Assembly (NCBI GenBank): GCA_013139345.1 | Contig: WTAY01000171.1 | Location: 1-7,183, forward strand | Reading direction: 5' to 3' | DNA from: Methylophaga sp. | GTDB lineage: Bacteria > Pseudomonadota > Gammaproteobacteria > Nitrosococcales > Methylophagaceae | Length of the DNA stretch: 7,183 nucleotides | In this document: positions 6,033-7,183 of the stretch, piece by piece | Layout of the letters: every line of letters begins with the position of its first letter | Numbering within the stretch: the first letter of the stretch is position 1 | The notes under the pieces: generated by a model | Databases searched by the model: none | The model's input: the letters and a program-made list of their open reading frames with translations, nothing else | What the model was told of the DNA's origin: nothing | Made by a program: the position numbers and the translations under genes

Positions 6033-6087
6033 CTTAATGTCCTTAGTCGTACTTAATATTTAAATCGTGGTTCTGAAAGAGTCCTCA

Positions 6088-6100
6088 AAGGAACTTCCTT
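6088..6100. promoter_or_regulatory. Operator-like palindrome upstream of fhcB
   Basis: AAGGAA (6088-6093) and TTCCTT (6095-6100) are perfect 6-bp inverted arms around a single base. It lies 56 nt before the fhcB start in a 214-nt non-coding leader. The compact odd-spaced form would fit a dimeric regulator site, but no regulator gene is in the window and I do not recognise the motif. Confidence 0.35.
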
Positions 6101-6198
6101 CTTATTTTCCTAGCTGCCAATTCTATGCTTATTGGCCAACTCAAAAGTATTCTCAATAATCTATTTTTGGTAATTCAGTTTCTAACTTTTCGACAACG

Positions 6199-6227
6199 TA
6201 ATTATCATCTGAACTATGTTGTATCAA
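6199..6227 (-). promoter_or_regulatory. Possible sigma-70-like promoter for the fhc operon
   Basis: On the minus strand TTGATA (6222-6227) is followed after 17 nt by TAATTA (6199-6204). The alternative -10 GATAAT (6201-6206) has 15-nt spacing. It would give a leader of about 160 nt before fhcB. Other weak matches, such as TTGAGA near 6150, exist in the same region. I see no clear intrinsic terminator after the SPOR gene, so some readthrough from argS is possible. Confidence 0.3.
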
Positions 6228-6246
6228 ACATCTGAGCATACGCTAA

Positions 6247-6804
6247 CTAACCGAGCTTAGCACGCACTAATAGTGAATCTATTTTATTTTTTTGTAACTG
6301 ACTTTTCATCGCGTCAGCCTTCTTGCGTCCAATAATTGGACCCACCTGAACACGATGCCATGTGTCTTTATTATCAATCGTGACTGTTTGTACTTTTGAC
6401 TCAATACCTAAAAAGGCCAGTTTGGCTTTATACGCATCAGCATCAGATGATTTTCTAAACGATCCAACTTGCAATAAATACTGCGTTTTATTCGTCAGCT
6501 TTGCTGTTTCTGCTTGAGGCGCTTTTTGCTGAGTAGGTGAGGTAACAATGGCGCGTTGTGGTCTTTCAACTACTTCTTCCATTTCAGGCAATAAACTATA
6601 AAATTCAAAGGTAGGTTCAACCGATTTAGATTTTTTTTCACTGCTTGGTTTTGCTGTGTTATTACTACTTTTTTCTGGTGTGACATTATCATTTAAATGC
6701 ACCAAAAACATAACAAAAAGGCCAACAAGAAAACTGATCAGCATCGGTCCCCAAGGTAGGGATTTTTGTTGAGTTTGATGTCGAGTATTTTTTCTTACTG
6801 CCAC
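6247..6804 (-). CDS. SPOR-domain membrane protein (FtsN-like) downstream of argS
   Basis: Likely an inner-membrane protein with a periplasmic SPOR domain that binds denuded septal peptidoglycan, as in FtsN-type cell-division proteins. The 185-residue protein has a basic N-terminus (AVRKNTRHQTQQK), one membrane segment (about 19-37, MLISFLVGLFVMFLVHL), a low-complexity Ser/Lys/Thr linker, a short conserved FEFYSLLPEME motif (66-76), and a SPOR domain from about 107 to 184 (YLLQVGSFRKSSDADAYKAKLAFLG ... RVQVGPI). The start is GTG at 6804, immediately after the argS TAA, with GGAG 9 nt upstream, so translation is probably coupled to argS. An argS-SPOR gene pair is common in gammaproteobacteria. 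Whether this is the true FtsN or another SPOR protein cannot be decided here. Confidence 0.9.
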   Translation of the reverse strand: MAVRKNTRHQTQQKSLPWGPMLISFLVGLFVMFLVHLNDNVTPEKSSNNTAKPSSEKKSKSVEPTFEFYSLLPEMEEVVERPQRAIVTSPTQQKAPQAETAKLTNKTQYLLQVGSFRKSSDADAYKAKLAFLGIESKVQTVTIDNKDTWHRVQVGPIIGRKKADAMKSQLQKNKIDSLLVRAKLG

Positions 6805-7183
6805 TTACATCGTCTCCGGTGAAGAAACACCCATAACGGTCAGACCATTAGTGATAACTTGTTTTACGGCAGTAATCAGCGTTAGTCGAGCTTGGCTTAA
6901 TTCAAGATCATCAACGATAAAATGGTGAGCATTGTAGTAAGTATGGAAATCACGTGCTAAATCCATTAAATAATGTGCCAATAGATGTGGCGTATGATTC
7001 ACTGCCGCTGATTCTAGTAACTCAGGATAACGTGCTAATGCCGTAAACAGTGCTAACTCATGATCTTCCGTTAAACGATTTAAATTTTGTTCACCTTGGG
7101 CTTTATCCCACGCTAAACCACGATCGTTCAATTGTCTAAAGACACTACATACCCGAGCATGAGCATATTGCACATAATAAACG
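6805..7183 (-). CDS. argS: Arginyl-tRNA synthetase, C-terminal part (N-terminus outside window)
   Basis: Charges tRNA-Arg with arginine in the cytoplasm. Only the last 125 residues or so are inside the window. The frame is open to the right edge, where it reads VYYVQYAHARVCSVF, the conserved ArgRS segment before the anticodon-binding domain. The rest (LTEDHELALFTALARYPELLESAAVNHTPHLLAHYLMDLARDFHTYYNAHHF ... ARLTLITAVKQVITNGLTVMGVSSPETM) is the all-helical DALR anticodon-binding domain ending in the usual LGV/MGVSSPE-M tail. The GTG at 7173 is an internal valine codon and not a start. The stop TAA (6805-6807) abuts the GTG of the SPOR gene. Confidence 0.96.
   Translation of the reverse strand, partial: VYYVQYAHARVCSVFRQLNDRGLAWDKAQGEQNLNRLTEDHELALFTALARYPELLESAAVNHTPHLLAHYLMDLARDFHTYYNAHHFIVDDLELSQARLTLITAVKQVITNGLTVMGVSSPETM
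6814..6817 (-). promoter_or_regulatory. Ribosome binding site for the SPOR protein, inside the argS 3' end
   Basis: GGAG on the minus strand lies within the last codons of argS, 9 nt before the GTG start at 6804. It supports the non-ATG start chosen for the SPOR gene and suggests translational coupling with argS. Confidence 0.6.

Noticed and set aside
1755..6063. Plus-strand open frames at 1755-2072, 4332-4553, 5378-5596, 5527-6063 and 5817-6056
   Set aside because: All lie antisense within, or almost entirely within, well-recognised fhc genes and have no recognisable domain. They are shadows of the real coding strand.
6805..7173. A separate 122-residue gene starting with GTG at 7173
   Set aside because: The frame stays open to the window edge and reads VYYVQYAHAR across that GTG, the internal ArgRS motif. 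It is the 3' part of argS.

Overview
The window looks like a chromosomal stretch of a methylotrophic proteobacterium with modest GC content. All six protein genes I accept lie on the minus strand, so the region is read from right to left. Its core is a complete four-gene set for the formyltransferase/hydrolase complex (Fhc) of the tetrahydromethanopterin (H4MPT) C1-oxidation pathway. In bacteria this complex marks methylotrophs and relatives. A class I fructose-1,6-bisphosphatase close by and the low GC would suit a gammaproteobacterial methylotroph such as a Methylophaga relative, but that assignment is an inference from gene content and not from a marker gene.

Layout in transcription order: (1) 7183-6805, the C-terminal part of arginyl-tRNA synthetase (argS), cut by the window edge. 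(2) 6804-6247, a membrane-anchored SPOR-domain protein whose GTG start directly follows the argS stop. (3) 6246-6033, a leader region with a possible promoter and an operator-like palindrome. (4) 6032-4758, fhcB. (5) 4757-4566, a gap holding two palindromic repeat units in inverted orientation and a perfect 7-bp dyad. (6) 4565-1193, fhcA, fhcD and fhcC, each coupled to the next by a 4-nt ATGA overlap. (7) 1192-1002, two more palindromic repeats. (8) 1001-735, a small GIY-YIG nuclease gene whose natural start is followed by an amber stop at codon 3. (9) 734-527, two more repeat units and a half unit. (10) 526-1, the N-terminal 175 residues of fructose-1,6-bisphosphatase (fbp).

Together FhcA, FhcB, FhcC and FhcD move the formyl group from formyl-H4MPT to a methanofuran-type carrier (FhcD) and hydrolyse it to formate (FhcA). 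FhcB and FhcC are the structural partners. The sequence shows that FhcA keeps its hydrolase metal ligands. FhcB has lost most of the cysteines that bind the iron-sulfur cluster and the Mo/W cofactor in the archaeal formylmethanofuran dehydrogenase, consistent with a hydrolase rather than a redox enzyme.

The most unusual feature is a 28-bp palindromic repeat family: six units plus a half unit, all between genes. They flank the GIY-YIG gene, interrupt the fhc operon between fhcB and fhcA, and sit in the 5' leader of fbp. A possible link between the repeat and the small nuclease is the main hypothesis worth testing here.
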